Source: Sergeia podlipaevii
Lineage: Eukaryota > Euglenozoa > Kinetoplastea > Trypanosomatida > Trypanosomatidae
Assembly (NCBI GenBank): GCA_030849805.1
Contig: JASANZ010002160.1
Coordinates: 1 to 57,994, forward strand
Direction: 5' to 3'
DNA: 57,994 bases
Below the pieces are notes generated by a model that was not told the DNA's origin, did no database searches, and saw only the letters and a program-made list of their open reading frames with translations. Numbering within the stretch: the stretch's first letter is position 1; every line of letters begins with the position of its first letter. Of this stretch, positions 1 to 9,988 are shown piece after piece. The position numbers and the translations under genes are program-made.

Positions 1-916
1 GTGTGTATGTGTGTGTGTGTGTGTACACGGTATACCTATCGCTACATATAGGTTGGCTGGTCTGTTCATTTACCGATGTAATATACTGGGGCAGTGCGGT
101 ACTGCTGGCCCCTCTTTCTCTTCTGTTGTTGTTTTGTTTGTTTGTTTGTTTTTCCTTTTGCAGTAGGAGTACTCGTATCTCGTCTCTTGTTGCCTGGGTT
201 GTCTTCCTTATTGGATAAAGGCTCCAGTAATTGTCGTTATTGTTTTTTTTTTCTTTTCAAAACGAGATGACAGAGAGGACGACGCATGCTTTTAGCACTA
301 CTCGCTTTCTTTCGTGAAAAGTGTATTTTATAGCGCGAGAGAGAGAGAGCACATGTATCATTTCTTGTACATACTTCTTATATATTTGACGAACCCTTTC
401 CTTATATATATATATTGAATCTGCATAGACAGTTCAGAATGGCTTAGCAACGAATCACTGTATTCTTTCCTCTCTCTCTCTCTGTCTGTCTTCTCAAGTG
501 CGCGAGCGTGGACCACATAAATTGCCAACACAGAAGCGGCTTTTTTATTATTATTATTATTATTATTACTATTTTATGGCTGCTGCTACTCCTCTTTATA
601 TTGGTTTACTAGCATTTTATCCCGGTTAAGCTGATTATACACATGTGTCTTATTTTTGTTGCACTTTATTCTTTATGATCTCTCTTCTTTTTTTTTTGCT
701 ATGTCTATTCTCTTTTGAAGTAGTTATCGATAACTTGTGTGTTTTTTTTTAATTCTTTTTGTGTGTGTGTGGTGTTGTCGTGTTGCTGATTAGTATTTGC
801 CTTTACACTTCTTTTTTTTTTTTTTAGAAAGATATACAAATCTTCAATTTTTCCTTTTTCTGGTGAGGCCCACTGTTCAGTACGTACAAAAATCGCGGCG
901 CGAGCTAGTGCCTCTC

Positions 917-933
917 AACACACACACACACAC

Positions 934-962
<29 letters not shown>
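917..962. repeat. CA / CATA compound microsatellite
   Basis: A CA dinucleotide run passes directly into CATA tetranucleotide units, about 46 bases in all, upstream of the eIF4G-like gene. Confidence 0.95.
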
Positions 963-964
<2 letters not shown>

Positions 965-991
965 GCAGTAGTTGTATTGATAGGCTTTGTA

Positions 992-1037
992 CCTTTCTGT
1001 GTCTCTTTCTTTTTTTTTTCCTTGCATACATATATAG
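992..1037 (+). promoter_or_regulatory. Putative spliced-leader acceptor for the eIF4G-like gene
   Basis: A pyrimidine tract (about 991-1023) is followed by its first AG at 1036-1037. Splicing there gives a 5' UTR of about 43 nt with no ATG before the chosen start at 1081. Confidence 0.6.
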
Positions 1038-1080
1038 TTGTTTAGGGTAAGATAGCGAAGAAGTGATCAACAGTTGAAAC

Positions 1081-3366
1081 ATGTCAAAGCAGATTCCCTC
1101 ACGAATCGGGTCTGCCCCGCTTGCCAGGCCTAGCTCAGATGCCCTCCAGCAGAGGCTCAGGCCTGGTGAGCCATTTCGTTCCACAATGGCCCCCAAGACC
1201 GGCACGGGCTCTTATCCTAGCCGCCCGCCTGCTCCTCTCGCGCCACCATGCTCATCCCGCCTGAACACCACGACAGCACCAGAGACCGCTGCGCCGGCAG
1301 GCTCTGGACGTGCCAGCGCGCCAGCACCACCCGCCCCCGCTCCGAAGGACTTCCTTCAGTCGTACTTTCCCGAGGACTGTGTGTACGCCGTGCCTCAGTT
1401 CATCAAGCTGAGCCACTGCCAAGGTCCGCTGGCGGAGGCCATTATGAATCACGCTGTGCTTGTGTGGAAGTCGATGCCGGAGAACCAGAACACCCTGGAT
1501 GAGAGCAATTCCCTTCGCAACACACTGTTTAATGATGAGAAGTCTTCTCTTCCGTCGAAGGTGATGCAGGATCGGAAGCTGCACAACCAGGTGCTAGGCA
1601 TTCTGGGCAAGGTGACGGAGAGCAACCTGTTAGAGATGCAGCGGGAGCTCACAGACCTGCCGATTCGACAGTCTACTGAGGAGGAAATTCACGATGTAAT
1701 CAACGTTATCTTCAACAAGTCCACGCGACCGGAGGATAATCGTTTTACACCTCTTTACGTGAAGCTCTTCAAGCACCTCATCAACACAATCGGTGAGCAC
1801 GAGCCTGCTGGACAGATGATCCGCAAGGCACTGGTGCATCAATGCCGAGATACATTTCTCAGCGCTTCTCATAACGCCAAGGCATTGGAGATGGAGATGG
1901 CCAAGGTATCCAAAGAGGACGCCGAGATGCTGCGACTCCAGTTTGAAGGCAAGCAAAAGGCAAATGTTTACTTTCTTGGGCTCATGTTTTCAGCCGGCCT
2001 CGTCGTGGAGGTTGTGGTGCGTGCAGTGCTAGATAGCCTTCTCTACGCAGAAGGCCGACGTCGCAACATACCATCGGAGAACAACGTAACTCAGTTTATG
2101 AATCTCCTAGGTACCTGCGGTCCTCATGTGTCCTCTGGATTCTACGTGGACCCCTTACAACGCTATCGCGCCTCCTTGGAGGAGATCTCGCGCAGTTACC
2201 CAAAGATAAGGATACGATTTCTGACGCAGAACTTCTTGGAGACGATGGACAATAACTGGATCCCACTGCATGGACGTGATGCGAAGCCCCGTGCGGCGCA
2301 AGAGGCCGCTGGTCGTGTGGTCCCCCCTCCGGCCCCCCTCCCTGAGCCCAAGGTGAAGATTCCCGATATGGAGGAGTTCTGGAAGGTCATGGATGACTTT
2401 TTTGCCACTAGCGTGGTGGACGAGGCGGTTACGATGATCGACACCATTGGATCCCATGAGATTGTCACGACGTATTGCGCCAAGTGGATTGGTAGGTACA
2501 TCACCACGTACAAGTACACGCAGGAGCGCACGCGCCTTGGCGATCTCTTTGAGGTGCTCGCAAAGCGGAACGCCATCACGCCAGAGATTGCCCAGGGTGC
2601 TCTCATAGCACACCTGAAGCAGGCCATCAAGGAGGAGCTTTTTGCAGATCAGCCTCGCTACTTTACACACTGGGCGGCGGTAATCCGCAATGGTCGCTCT
2701 ATCTTCCCCCCATCGCTGCACACCCAGTTTCTTGACATGCTAGTGAGGCATCACGCGCAACCCGAGACCATAATGCAGATGATTGCCGATGTTCAGAAGG
2801 CCTGCGAGGAGAACAGCAAGGGAGAACAAAGGGATTACCATCCCATGGACCGCCTGCGTGTGCTTCAGGCCCTCCTCCGCTACACACCCCCGCTCGACGA
2901 CTGCGAGGCTCTTTCTGAGGAGGAAGGCATTATCACCGCAGTCAACAGCCGGAAGCTGGATGTGGAGGTGGAACTCTTCGATGCCATGTGTGAGAGTTAC
3001 GATGACTCGCACGCGGATGCCATCCAGTGTGTCCACGAAGCCCTTAAGCAGTCTCACACCAATGTGTATCCCCTTATCTCCGCCTACTTTACTTTTGTTC
3101 GATTCGAAGTGGACGCTCTGTGCACCACTTACAAGGATGTTCTTAAGAAACTGACGACGGTACGCCCTGTTGTGAGCCTTCTGGAGGAGGTTTATGTGCA
3201 GTGGCGCGCACTCGAGTGTCCCGAGGTTTATTACTTTCAGTTCGCTAAGCGTCTGCAGCAGTCTTTTACGAAGACCGACTCCGTGGAGAAACTGAACCTA
3301 CGCCTCAGAGGTGAGTATAACGCACCCAGCAGTTTCCTGACGAGTCTGGAGAAGTACTTGAAGTAA
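1081..3366 (+). CDS. EIF4G5: eIF4G-type translation initiation factor (MIF4G domain), EIF4G5-like
   Basis: 761 residues. Residues 1-110 are disordered and rich in Pro, Ala and Ser. An all-helical block from about 115 to 360 looks like a MIF4G domain: it contains LHNQVLGILGKVTESNL, then a VINVIFNKSTRPEDNRFTPL-type segment and a LYVKLFKHLINT helix. MIF4G is the eIF4A-binding scaffold of eIF4G. A second helical block, about 425-600, resembles an MA3-like repeat. The start is the first ATG after the splice acceptor. Trypanosomatids have five eIF4G paralogues. The choice of EIF4G5 rests on length and on a remembered T. brucei linkage with uridine phosphorylase, so the family call is firm but the paralogue is tentative. 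It should act in the cytoplasm as a scaffold joining an eIF4E paralogue to the 40S-recruiting machinery. Confidence 0.8.
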   Translation: MSKQIPSRIGSAPLARPSSDALQQRLRPGEPFRSTMAPKTGTGSYPSRPPAPLAPPCSSRLNTTTAPETAAPAGSGRASAPAPPAPAPKDFLQSYFPEDCVYAVPQFIKLSHCQGPLAEAIMNHAVLVWKSMPENQNTLDESNSLRNTLFNDEKSSLPSKVMQDRKLHNQVLGILGKVTESNLLEMQRELTDLPIRQSTEEEIHDVINVIFNKSTRPEDNRFTPLYVKLFKHLINTIGEHEPAGQMIRKALVHQCRDTFLSASHNAKALEMEMAKVSKEDAEMLRLQFEGKQKANVYFLGLMFSAGLVVEVVVRAVLDSLLYAEGRRRNIPSENNVTQFMNLLGTCGPHVSSGFYVDPLQRYRASLEEISRSYPKIRIRFLTQNFLETMDNNWIPLHGRDAKPRAAQEAAGRVVPPPAPLPEPKVKIPDMEEFWKVMDDFFATSVVDEAVTMIDTIGSHEIVTTYCAKWIGRYITTYKYTQERTRLGDLFEVLAKRNAITPEIAQGALIAHLKQAIKEELFADQPRYFTHWAAVIRNGRSIFPPSLHTQFLDMLVRHHAQPETIMQMIADVQKACEENSKGEQRDYHPMDRLRVLQALLRYTPPLDDCEALSEEEGIITAVNSRKLDVEVELFDAMCESYDDSHADAIQCVHEALKQSHTNVYPLISAYFTFVRFEVDALCTTYKDVLKKLTTVRPVVSLLEEVYVQWRALECPEVYYFQFAKRLQQSFTKTDSVEKLNLRLRGEYNAPSSFLTSLEKYLK

Positions 3367-4770
3367 GTACTTTCTGAAGAGAGGATATCGCGAAGAGAGA
3401 GGATATGGATAGGGGGGGGGGAAATGAGTGAGAGTGGGAGAGAGAGAGAGAGAGAGATTCTGTTTCGTAGCAGTCATTATTCTTTCCTTCTAATTATTTA
3501 CGTCGTTTTGTTTTGTTTGCACACGAACGCGTTTGTCCTTTATTTCTTCCCACCAGATCTTTCTCCCTTTCCACCTCTTTTGAGGCGTGTTCCTCTTCCT
3601 CTGTTTTTTTTTTCTTTTGTTGTACTGCCTTCACATTTTGTCTACGAAGTGTTCTATCATGTATGTTTTAACAGTATGGTTTGTTTTTTGATGCTAATGT
3701 TGGAGGTTGCTTTCTTCAAGAAGACGCGATATGCACGTGTATAGAATATACTGTCTTCTCATCGAGACTCCATCCCCCCGTAATACTGCCTCCTCTTCTT
3801 TTTTTTTTTGATTTTCCTACCCATCTATTGTTATTACTAATAATAATAATAATAATAATGAATTTTGATTTGTGAAAGAAGAAGGAGAGCTCAAGCGAGG
3901 TTAGTTGAGGAGAGAAGACAAGTAGCATAGACCTGTGAATACTCTAACTTGAAACAGGCAGCTGAGAGCATATATTGTGGTAGCTGTGGAAGGAATAATA
4001 ACTTTTTAAAAGATAGGAGAGGAAAACAAAATGGTTTATTGTGAAAGGACTATGAAGTCGTGTCTCTAGTTGCTATACACTAGTTTCAATGATTACTATT
4101 ATTATTATTTTCTTTTATTATTATTATTATTACTATTACTTGTTGATAGTTCAGGTTGCTGAGCTTTGATGTTTGTATTATGAGATACAACGACACTGCA
4201 GCAACGCCGTGCATGTATGCGCACTGGAAAGATGGTATGTTCAGGTTGAGAGAAAAGGAGGAAGAAGAAAAATGCCACGTCTGATTTCTCTATTGTTATT
4301 TGGAGTTGTTATGCGATGACACAAAGGGGGGGGGATTTATTTGCCACAGTATATTCCAATGCGTCCAGCTTTTGGCGAGAAAGGAATATCAATGAAAAAA
4401 AAATGAAAAGAGAGAGAGAGAGAGGGAGGGAAGAAGTAGTATTAGCAGTGGTGCCGTTCCTGATTCGGATTGTGATGTCAACTGGTTGTTTTTTTGTGAG
4501 TGGATGAAACACGTATTTTGTTATTATCATTATTATTATTATTATTATTAAACGTTGAGTAGCGCAGTACACACGCATAACGCATATGCACTGTGGTTGG
4601 AGTTTGGAATATGAGCAGGGAGAAAAGAAGTACATTAAACAAACAAACACAAAATAAACATCAATATCAAAGAGTACAGACATATATATATATATATACG
4701 TGTGTGTGTATATGTGTGTGCTGCTATGGTTTTGCTAGAGGTACGTGCGAATGCGAGGATATATATATAT

Positions 4771-5000
4771 ATTGTAACTGCCGCTAGCCTCTTTTTTTTT
4801 TTTAACGATAACAGGTATTGCCAAGATATATTCGTCATGCTTGCATATATTTGTGCCCGCACTTGAGCATTTTTNTATATATATTTATATATTGTAACTG
4901 CCGCTAGCCTCTTTTTTTTTTTTTTTGTGATAACAGGTATTGCCAAGATATATTCGTCATGCTTGTATATATTCGTGCCTGCACTTGAACATTTTTTTCT
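4771..5000. repeat. Imperfect tandem duplication, unit about 120 bp, with one N at the junction
   Basis: The segment starting ATTGTAACTGCCGCTAGCCT occurs at 4771 and again at 4891. Both copies continue through the same GATAACAGGTATTGCCAAGA stretch to an ACTTGAGCA/ACTTGAACA end. They differ by a handful of substitutions and poly-T length. An ambiguous base (N) lies at 4875, just before the second copy. Confidence 0.9.
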
Positions 5001-5335
5001 TTTTCTTTTGATAGCATTATCGCTCTTCCCCCCCCCTCTCTCCTTGTCACATTTTTTTTTTTACTTCTAACATTTTAGCTGACTGGCCTTGATACTCCTT
5101 TACTCAGTCAGTTATCCAGCATTACTGCGCTCACCTTCCCTATTTGGCGACGAGGTGGGAGACGCATGACTGCGTAGCGAAGTAGTAGAAACCTGACACT
5201 GTTTAATTCATATAGTTTTAGTAGGCTCCACAGTAGTAAGAAGAAAATACGTTTTTTTTTTTCTTTAGCTGACTTCACATACAACTGTCTCTGTCTCTTT
5301 CTCTCTCTCTCTCTCTCGCACCGCTTTAGACGCTT

Positions 5336-5367
5336 CATCTTTCTTCCCATTTTTCCCACTTAATCAG
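5336..5367 (+). promoter_or_regulatory. Putative spliced-leader acceptor for the coiled-coil gene
   Basis: A long CT-rich tract (5284-5360) is followed by AG at 5366-5367. A second T-rich tract ends in an AG at 5440-5441, only one base before the ATG at 5443. The upstream site gives a workable 5' UTR of about 75 nt, but that UTR contains an ATG-TAA pair at 5435-5440. Confidence 0.5.
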
Positions 5368-5442
5368 AGACAAACATAAAAGCTGGATCGTCTTTTTTTG
5401 TTGTTGTTTACTCTCGATTTTATTATTATTTTTTATGTAAGC

Positions 5443-7260
5443 ATGTCTCATCATACTGAAGCCACACTTGCAGATTACCATCAGGGGGATGCCAGTCAGC
5501 TGCTGCAATGGGGTAGAGACGCTCTGAGGAAGCGCCGAGCAGAGCGCCAGCGTGAGAGATGGTCGCATGCTACTGTGTGGGCGGGTGAGAACGCGCCTGC
5601 TGCCCCCGAGCATGCACAGCGTTTTTCATTGCAGTTTCAGCGGCGTGACTATATCCCTGGCCTGAGCTGCTGTAATGATATCAGTGGCTCTAGCTGTGTT
5701 GAGGACAAGAGGAGTGTAGGGGAATTGAAAGAAGTGCTGAGTGCTCTGCAGGCACGCTTGGCCCAGATGAAGGTGATGGACGCCAACAACGACGAGGAGT
5801 TTGAGCGCAGAAGGGAGCTTCTAACGCGACATGTGCGAGAGCTTAACGATCGCGCTAGGCGGCACAGTAGTAGCAACATAGGGAGTAGCCAGGCGACGCA
5901 GCACATTAGTTTACGTGATCGCAGTGATGTGCACTACTACTACTACTACTACGCTAATGAACAGTTGCAGCGGCAATGTGCCGCATTGATGCGCGGCGTC
6001 ACGATGGTAAAAGAAGGAGAGCCTGCCCTTCGCGATACTCTCAAGGCTATTCTGGCCATGTGTAGTGGAAGTATTGCGCGGAAGCTCAATAGGGATCATG
6101 AGCTCTTGTGCGGTAGCGGACACAATGGACTAGAAAAGAATATTGCAACAGACAATGACTCAGTGTGCCACGTTGCTCCTCTTCCCTGTGTCAATGGGCT
6201 CCTCCACAGCCATGGCGCTAATCATGGAGGCACGTGGTTAGGAGCTACAGACGAGAAGAACGCCACGAGGCACCGCCCCATCGCCATGGGGAAGGAAGAT
6301 AAGAGTGAAAGTATTGAGCTTGTTGCGTCTGCTGTGCGAGACTCACTGGTCGCTATTGCCGCCTTTCAGAGCCACCTCAACGAAGCTGCTGATGCTCATG
6401 CCCAGTCCCAGGCGGAGGCAATGCACACCCTCGACGCTCGCCACGCCGACGTGACGCGTGCTTTCGCAGAAGCGCAGGCGGAGCAGAGCGTAGTGATACG
6501 GGAGGCTGCACGACTACGTGAAGAACAAGCAGCACTGAGGAGTGAGCTCTCTCGCTTTCGACGGCGGCGCACCCGACACCATCAACTCGAACACTTGATT
6601 GATGAAGAGGAGACGAGGGCAGGTATGCTGGAGAAGGCACTTGCCAGTGCCAAGGCACTCGCGGACGCGCAGCGGCAAGAGGTGGCGGGGCTACTCAGCC
6701 AAGTGCAGGAGGGATGGGCAGTGCACTCCGCTGCAGCTGAGGTGGAAGGAGAAGCGAGGCTGCAGAGAGCGTTGGCGGCAGAGGAGACGGCGAGCGTGGC
6801 TGCGCAGGTGCAACGTGCACGCGAGGCGCTTCAGCAGCGCTATGCAGCGGTGTGGACGAGCTCACAGAGGGTAGATGACGCACTCAAGCAGCTGGATCGT
6901 GCTGGTGAAGAGCAACGGAGCGCTTTGCTGACACAGATCAGAGATATGTATCCTGCTAGTAGTGACAAAAGCGATGCCTGTGTAGAACGTGAAGACATTA
7001 GCATTGCAAAAGTGAATGGAGAGCCTGAGGAACGCCTGCATCACATCAACGTGGTCTCTGTTTCGCGCATTGCGGAGCTGCAGGAGGAGCTGGCGGCACT
7101 ACAAGAGGAAGAGCGCAGCGTACGTACGGCGTGCGCTGCAGCCAAGGTTGAGAGAGAGGCCACTCAGCACGCCTTGCATGACGCTGAGACGCGTGTGGTT
7201 GAGCTTAGGTCGCGAAAAGCAACTGCTGAGAAGGTCCTTGCGGACACATTAAGACACTGA
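5443..7260 (+). CDS. Coiled-coil protein of unknown function
   Basis: 605 residues from the first in-frame ATG; the open frame extends upstream only through a TTG inside the pyrimidine tract. Most of the protein looks alpha-helical and charged. Heptad-rich segments lie at about 85-140 (KEVLSALQARLAQMK region), about 290-500 (Ala/Glu/Arg-rich, with repeated RLREEQAALRSELSRF-type stretches) and about 535-600 (RIAELQEELAALQEEERSVR). Between them, 150-280 is mixed and weakly structured. A run of six tyrosines at about 164-169 comes from a TAC microsatellite. There is no signal peptide or membrane segment. I recognise no named family. Cytoskeletal or flagellar coiled-coil proteins of this look are common in trypanosomatids, but no specific motif supports that here. 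Confidence 0.8.
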   Translation: MSHHTEATLADYHQGDASQLLQWGRDALRKRRAERQRERWSHATVWAGENAPAAPEHAQRFSLQFQRRDYIPGLSCCNDISGSSCVEDKRSVGELKEVLSALQARLAQMKVMDANNDEEFERRRELLTRHVRELNDRARRHSSSNIGSSQATQHISLRDRSDVHYYYYYYANEQLQRQCAALMRGVTMVKEGEPALRDTLKAILAMCSGSIARKLNRDHELLCGSGHNGLEKNIATDNDSVCHVAPLPCVNGLLHSHGANHGGTWLGATDEKNATRHRPIAMGKEDKSESIELVASAVRDSLVAIAAFQSHLNEAADAHAQSQAEAMHTLDARHADVTRAFAEAQAEQSVVIREAARLREEQAALRSELSRFRRRRTRHHQLEHLIDEEETRAGMLEKALASAKALADAQRQEVAGLLSQVQEGWAVHSAAAEVEGEARLQRALAAEETASVAAQVQRAREALQQRYAAVWTSSQRVDDALKQLDRAGEEQRSALLTQIRDMYPASSDKSDACVEREDISIAKVNGEPEERLHHINVVSVSRIAELQEELAALQEEERSVRTACAAAKVEREATQHALHDAETRVVELRSRKATAEKVLADTLRH

Positions 7261-7692
7261 GAGGGCTCCACGTGTATGATTTGTTGTACGAAAAAGTGGA
7301 AAGAGGGAGGGATGTGGTTATCGCGCGCCGAGAGTGTTGGAGAAGGCAAGTTGCTGTGATGATAATAGCTGCTGCTGCCCCACCTGCTTCTGGCTAGTGG
7401 CAACTGGCAAGCGACAGCTATGGCCACTTGAAGAGCACATACAAGCACATATATATATATATGCATTTGCTGACAAACAATGGTTAACCATAGTGACTTA
7501 AACATAACAAGCGGCAGTTTTTTTTTTTTGAGCACTTGCTCCAATGTGTTTTGCCTTATGCTATCATTTTGCTGTCTCTACTTTTCCCCCTTTTTTTTTC
7601 AAATGCACTCACATACTAGCATTAGGGAAAAAGGAAAGCACCAATACTAAAAATATATATATATATAAACAGAGCCTTTCACGTGGAGATAA
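7261..7692. other. Intergenic region
   Basis: 432 bp with no gene seen. It has short TA runs (7448-7461 and about 7651-7666) and the acceptor tract for the next gene at 7571-7619. Confidence 0.7.
7571..7619 (+). promoter_or_regulatory. Putative spliced-leader acceptor
   Basis: A CT-rich tract (7571-7600) is followed by the first AG at 7618-7619, giving a 5' UTR of about 74 nt. Confidence 0.6.
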
Positions 7693-8580
7693 ATGAGTAG
7701 GCAGATTGACGATAGATTCCACCTCCATATCGTCGACAGTGGCGACGCAGCCGCACCCGTTAACGCGGCAGTTCTATTCGCGCATCTCTCACTGCGATGT
7801 GGGCGACTGCACGACCACGTGGTGCTGAGTGCCAGTACTTCTCACGCTGCTGAGCGCGTCAAGGCCATGGCGGAGACTCATGCCGCTGTTGCCGGCGGTG
7901 GCAGTGGCGCTTCAGCCTCCGCCATAGCGAAAGCAGTTGCCACACATGACATATCAGCACAAAGTGATGACACCGCAGTACTGAGAGAGGCCGCCAAGTT
8001 GCTTGTGTGTGAGAGTGATGGCATGATAAGGGGTGGTGAAACAGGGGGCTCTGCGGCACCAACACTTTCCTTCATCGCACCTGCTGATCCATCCAGCGTG
8101 ATGGTGCCTTACAAGTACCTCTCATCAACATTTGCGGCTGCCGAGCAAAGTCTTACTGCCGCCCTTGCTACGGTAACGACCAGCAGCAGTAGCAGTAGCA
8201 GTGATGGCAGCATGATGGCACCATATTTTGATTGTATTGCCACTACTGACCTCGCATCCTACGAGTACATCAGTGATTATTATCAATATCAGCGGCTTGT
8301 GGTGCCCCCGGCGTGTTGGTCGTCACTTGCAGGTGGCAGCAGAAGAGAGCGACCGCTCGCACTGGTGCACATTGTATGCGCTGACCCATCGCGCACCGCA
8401 CAGCTTCTGCAGAGATTGATTGAGTCGCTCCTCAAGGTGGACGATGTTGACGCGCACGCTGGCGCCAGCGCCGTAGAGGCGGCAGGAAGGCAAGGAGGCT
8501 CTTGGGTGGATGGAATAGACGAGGTGAGCCTACAATATGCTCAGCTCTTGGGAGTAGACGTACTAGCGACAGTGTTGTAG
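7693..8580 (+). CDS. Hypothetical protein, 295 residues
   Basis: The frame opens with ATG shortly after a good splice acceptor and stops at TAG. Composition is Ala- and Ser-rich, with low-complexity stretches (GGGSGASASA near 64-73 and a Ser run near 162-170). Ordered-looking segments are residues 8-50 (FHLHIVDSGDAAAPVNAAVL, then a helix), about 170-200 (Tyr-rich, YISDYYQYQRLVVPPACW) and 218-245 (ALVHIVCADPSRTAQLLQRL), which look like alternating strand and helix. No signal peptide, membrane span or catalytic motif was seen, and I do not recognise the family. Codon-level GC and the intact 295-codon frame support a real gene. Confidence 0.75.
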   Translation: MSRQIDDRFHLHIVDSGDAAAPVNAAVLFAHLSLRCGRLHDHVVLSASTSHAAERVKAMAETHAAVAGGGSGASASAIAKAVATHDISAQSDDTAVLREAAKLLVCESDGMIRGGETGGSAAPTLSFIAPADPSSVMVPYKYLSSTFAAAEQSLTAALATVTTSSSSSSSDGSMMAPYFDCIATTDLASYEYISDYYQYQRLVVPPACWSSLAGGSRRERPLALVHIVCADPSRTAQLLQRLIESLLKVDDVDAHAGASAVEAAGRQGGSWVDGIDEVSLQYAQLLGVDVLATVL

Positions 8581-9069
8581 CCACAGTGGAGAGGTGTTTT
8601 TTGGCGTTGCGAGATGAACACGACTTTCGCGGCTTATTTGCGGGCAACCAGGAGCTGCTTTTTATTTAAAAAAAAAAAAAAGTGCCTGAGCTGCTAAACA
8701 CCAGGGGATCGTCACTCCCATCCGTGTTGTTGAATAAAAACTTCTTTTTTAAAAAAATATATATTTAAAAAAAAAAACAACGAAAAATAGATTGCTGTGA
8801 TTTGTAGTTATAGACAGGGTAGCATATGTGTCACGAAGCTTGGAGGGAGGAAAGGGGGGGGGAAATGAGACTGCTGATCATTGATGGGGGAGGACACCAG
8901 TTCTATGCGAGTGAAAAGAATTTGTTGCGTGCTTGCATGATGGAACACTCGCACATGTTACCTCTTTCTTCTTTTTCCCTCTTCTTTCAATTTCTTCGAA
9001 AATATTATCACACACTTTTTTTTTGCTTCATACCACTATACACATAGAAATACACTCGTCTGTACCCAC
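8581..9069. other. Intergenic region
   Basis: 489 bp with no gene seen. It has poly-A/T stretches at about 8660-8780 and the pyrimidine tract of the next gene from about 8961. Confidence 0.7.
9015..9047 (+). promoter_or_regulatory. Putative spliced-leader acceptor for the J-domain gene
   Basis: Two pyrimidine tracts (8961-8995 and 9016-9030) precede the first good AG at 9046-9047. The 5' UTR would be about 22 nt. Confidence 0.55.
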
Positions 9070-9855
9070 ATGTTTCGCCGATGCCAATTGCGGCATTGTA
9101 ATATGTCCATCGGTACTGCATGTCGAGTAATGGGGTTCAGGACCCCGCCAGTGAACAAGAAACAGCTCAAGAAGCGTTTTGTTGAACTCGCAAAGGTGCG
9201 ACACCCAGACCAGCACGCCGAGGATAGGAAGGGCGACGCGACAGCGCAGATGGTGAAGCTCACCGAAGCGTACAAGGCCCTCAAGAAACTGTTGGACGCT
9301 GGGGTGTGTCCATCAGGGCCACACACCACACAGGCGGCAGCAGCAGCGAGCATGAACGTCGCTACAGGCGCTTCGTCTGGCGTGAACAGCCACGTGGAGG
9401 ACGTCGCGGCGAGTTTCGTCACACCAGGATCATCTCTCAGCATGCGCGGCTTCACGCTTCCTTGGCAAAAGTGTACGTCGAGTGTTGTGGATGCCGCTGC
9501 AGAGGCAAAGTTGGACTGCACTGTGAGCCAGTGCACGTTTTCCGAATACGTGTCGACTGCGCGGGCAGTAGAGAAGGAGCGGAAGAGGCGGGAGGCGAGG
9601 GCGGATCAGGATGCTGAAGCCGCTGGAGGCTCACACGGCTACACGGCGGAGTACTTTGCTAACGTGAACTCGGTGAGGGACGAGCTCAAGAGAGATGGAC
9701 GTAGTGCGTTTATGCCCATTGTGCGGCGATGGATGCGGCCAACTGGCGTGGTGCCACTGGCATGCAGTTACTACGGAAAGAAGCTGAAGGCGTACATAAC
9801 AGGGACACCGAAGAGAATTAGAGATTCGCTACGCTATATTGTCTCCGGGGTTTGA
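9070..9855 (+). CDS. DnaJ-like (J-domain) protein, probably mitochondrial
   Basis: 261 residues. Residues about 14-75 form a J domain: helix II (KQLKKRFVELAKVRH) runs into the diagnostic H45-P46-D47 loop, followed by helix III (MVKLTEAYKALKKLL). J domains stimulate the ATPase of Hsp70 partners. The Gly/Phe linker and zinc-binding CxxCxGxG repeats of type I DnaJ are absent, so this is a type III J protein. The N-terminus (MFRRCQLRHC) is basic and lacks acidic residues for the first 35 positions, which fits a mitochondrial targeting peptide; that localisation is inferred. Residues 160-261 are charged and helical, of unknown role, and probably give client or partner specificity. Confidence 0.85.
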   Translation: MFRRCQLRHCNMSIGTACRVMGFRTPPVNKKQLKKRFVELAKVRHPDQHAEDRKGDATAQMVKLTEAYKALKKLLDAGVCPSGPHTTQAAAAASMNVATGASSGVNSHVEDVAASFVTPGSSLSMRGFTLPWQKCTSSVVDAAAEAKLDCTVSQCTFSEYVSTARAVEKERKRREARADQDAEAAGGSHGYTAEYFANVNSVRDELKRDGRSAFMPIVRRWMRPTGVVPLACSYYGKKLKAYITGTPKRIRDSLRYIVSGV

Positions 9856-9956
9856 ACGTGGTCTTAGGCTTTATTTTACATTTACTTTAACTATAATGTT
9901 TGTCGGTCTCAAGTGGAGGGGATTCTTGTCTTCTTCTTCTTCTTCTTCTACATATA

Positions 9957-9988
<32 letters not shown>

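Larger units (their letters stand above)
1..1080. other. Intergenic region: downstream flank of an unseen gene plus 5' flank of the eIF4G-like gene
   Basis: No credible coding sequence is seen. The stretch is AT-rich, with poly-T runs, an ATT trinucleotide run near 546-567, and a CA run passing into CATA repeats at about 917-962. It probably holds the 3' UTR of a gene left of the window, then the splice-acceptor region of the next gene. Confidence 0.7.
3367..5442. other. Long intergenic region with simple repeats and a tandem duplication
   Basis: 2.1 kb with no credible gene. It contains a GA run (about 3439-3457), ATT/TAA trinucleotide runs (about 3838-3858, 4098-4138, 4527-4550), TA runs, and the imperfect 120-bp tandem duplication at 4771-5000 listed separately. 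It likely carries the 3' UTR of the eIF4G-like gene and the 5' region of the coiled-coil gene. Confidence 0.7.

Noticed and set aside
3424..3875. Phe/Leu/Ser-rich open frames after the eIF4G-like gene
   Set aside because: They are translations of T-rich UTR sequence. Many similar frames occur in every gap and none shows a family pattern.
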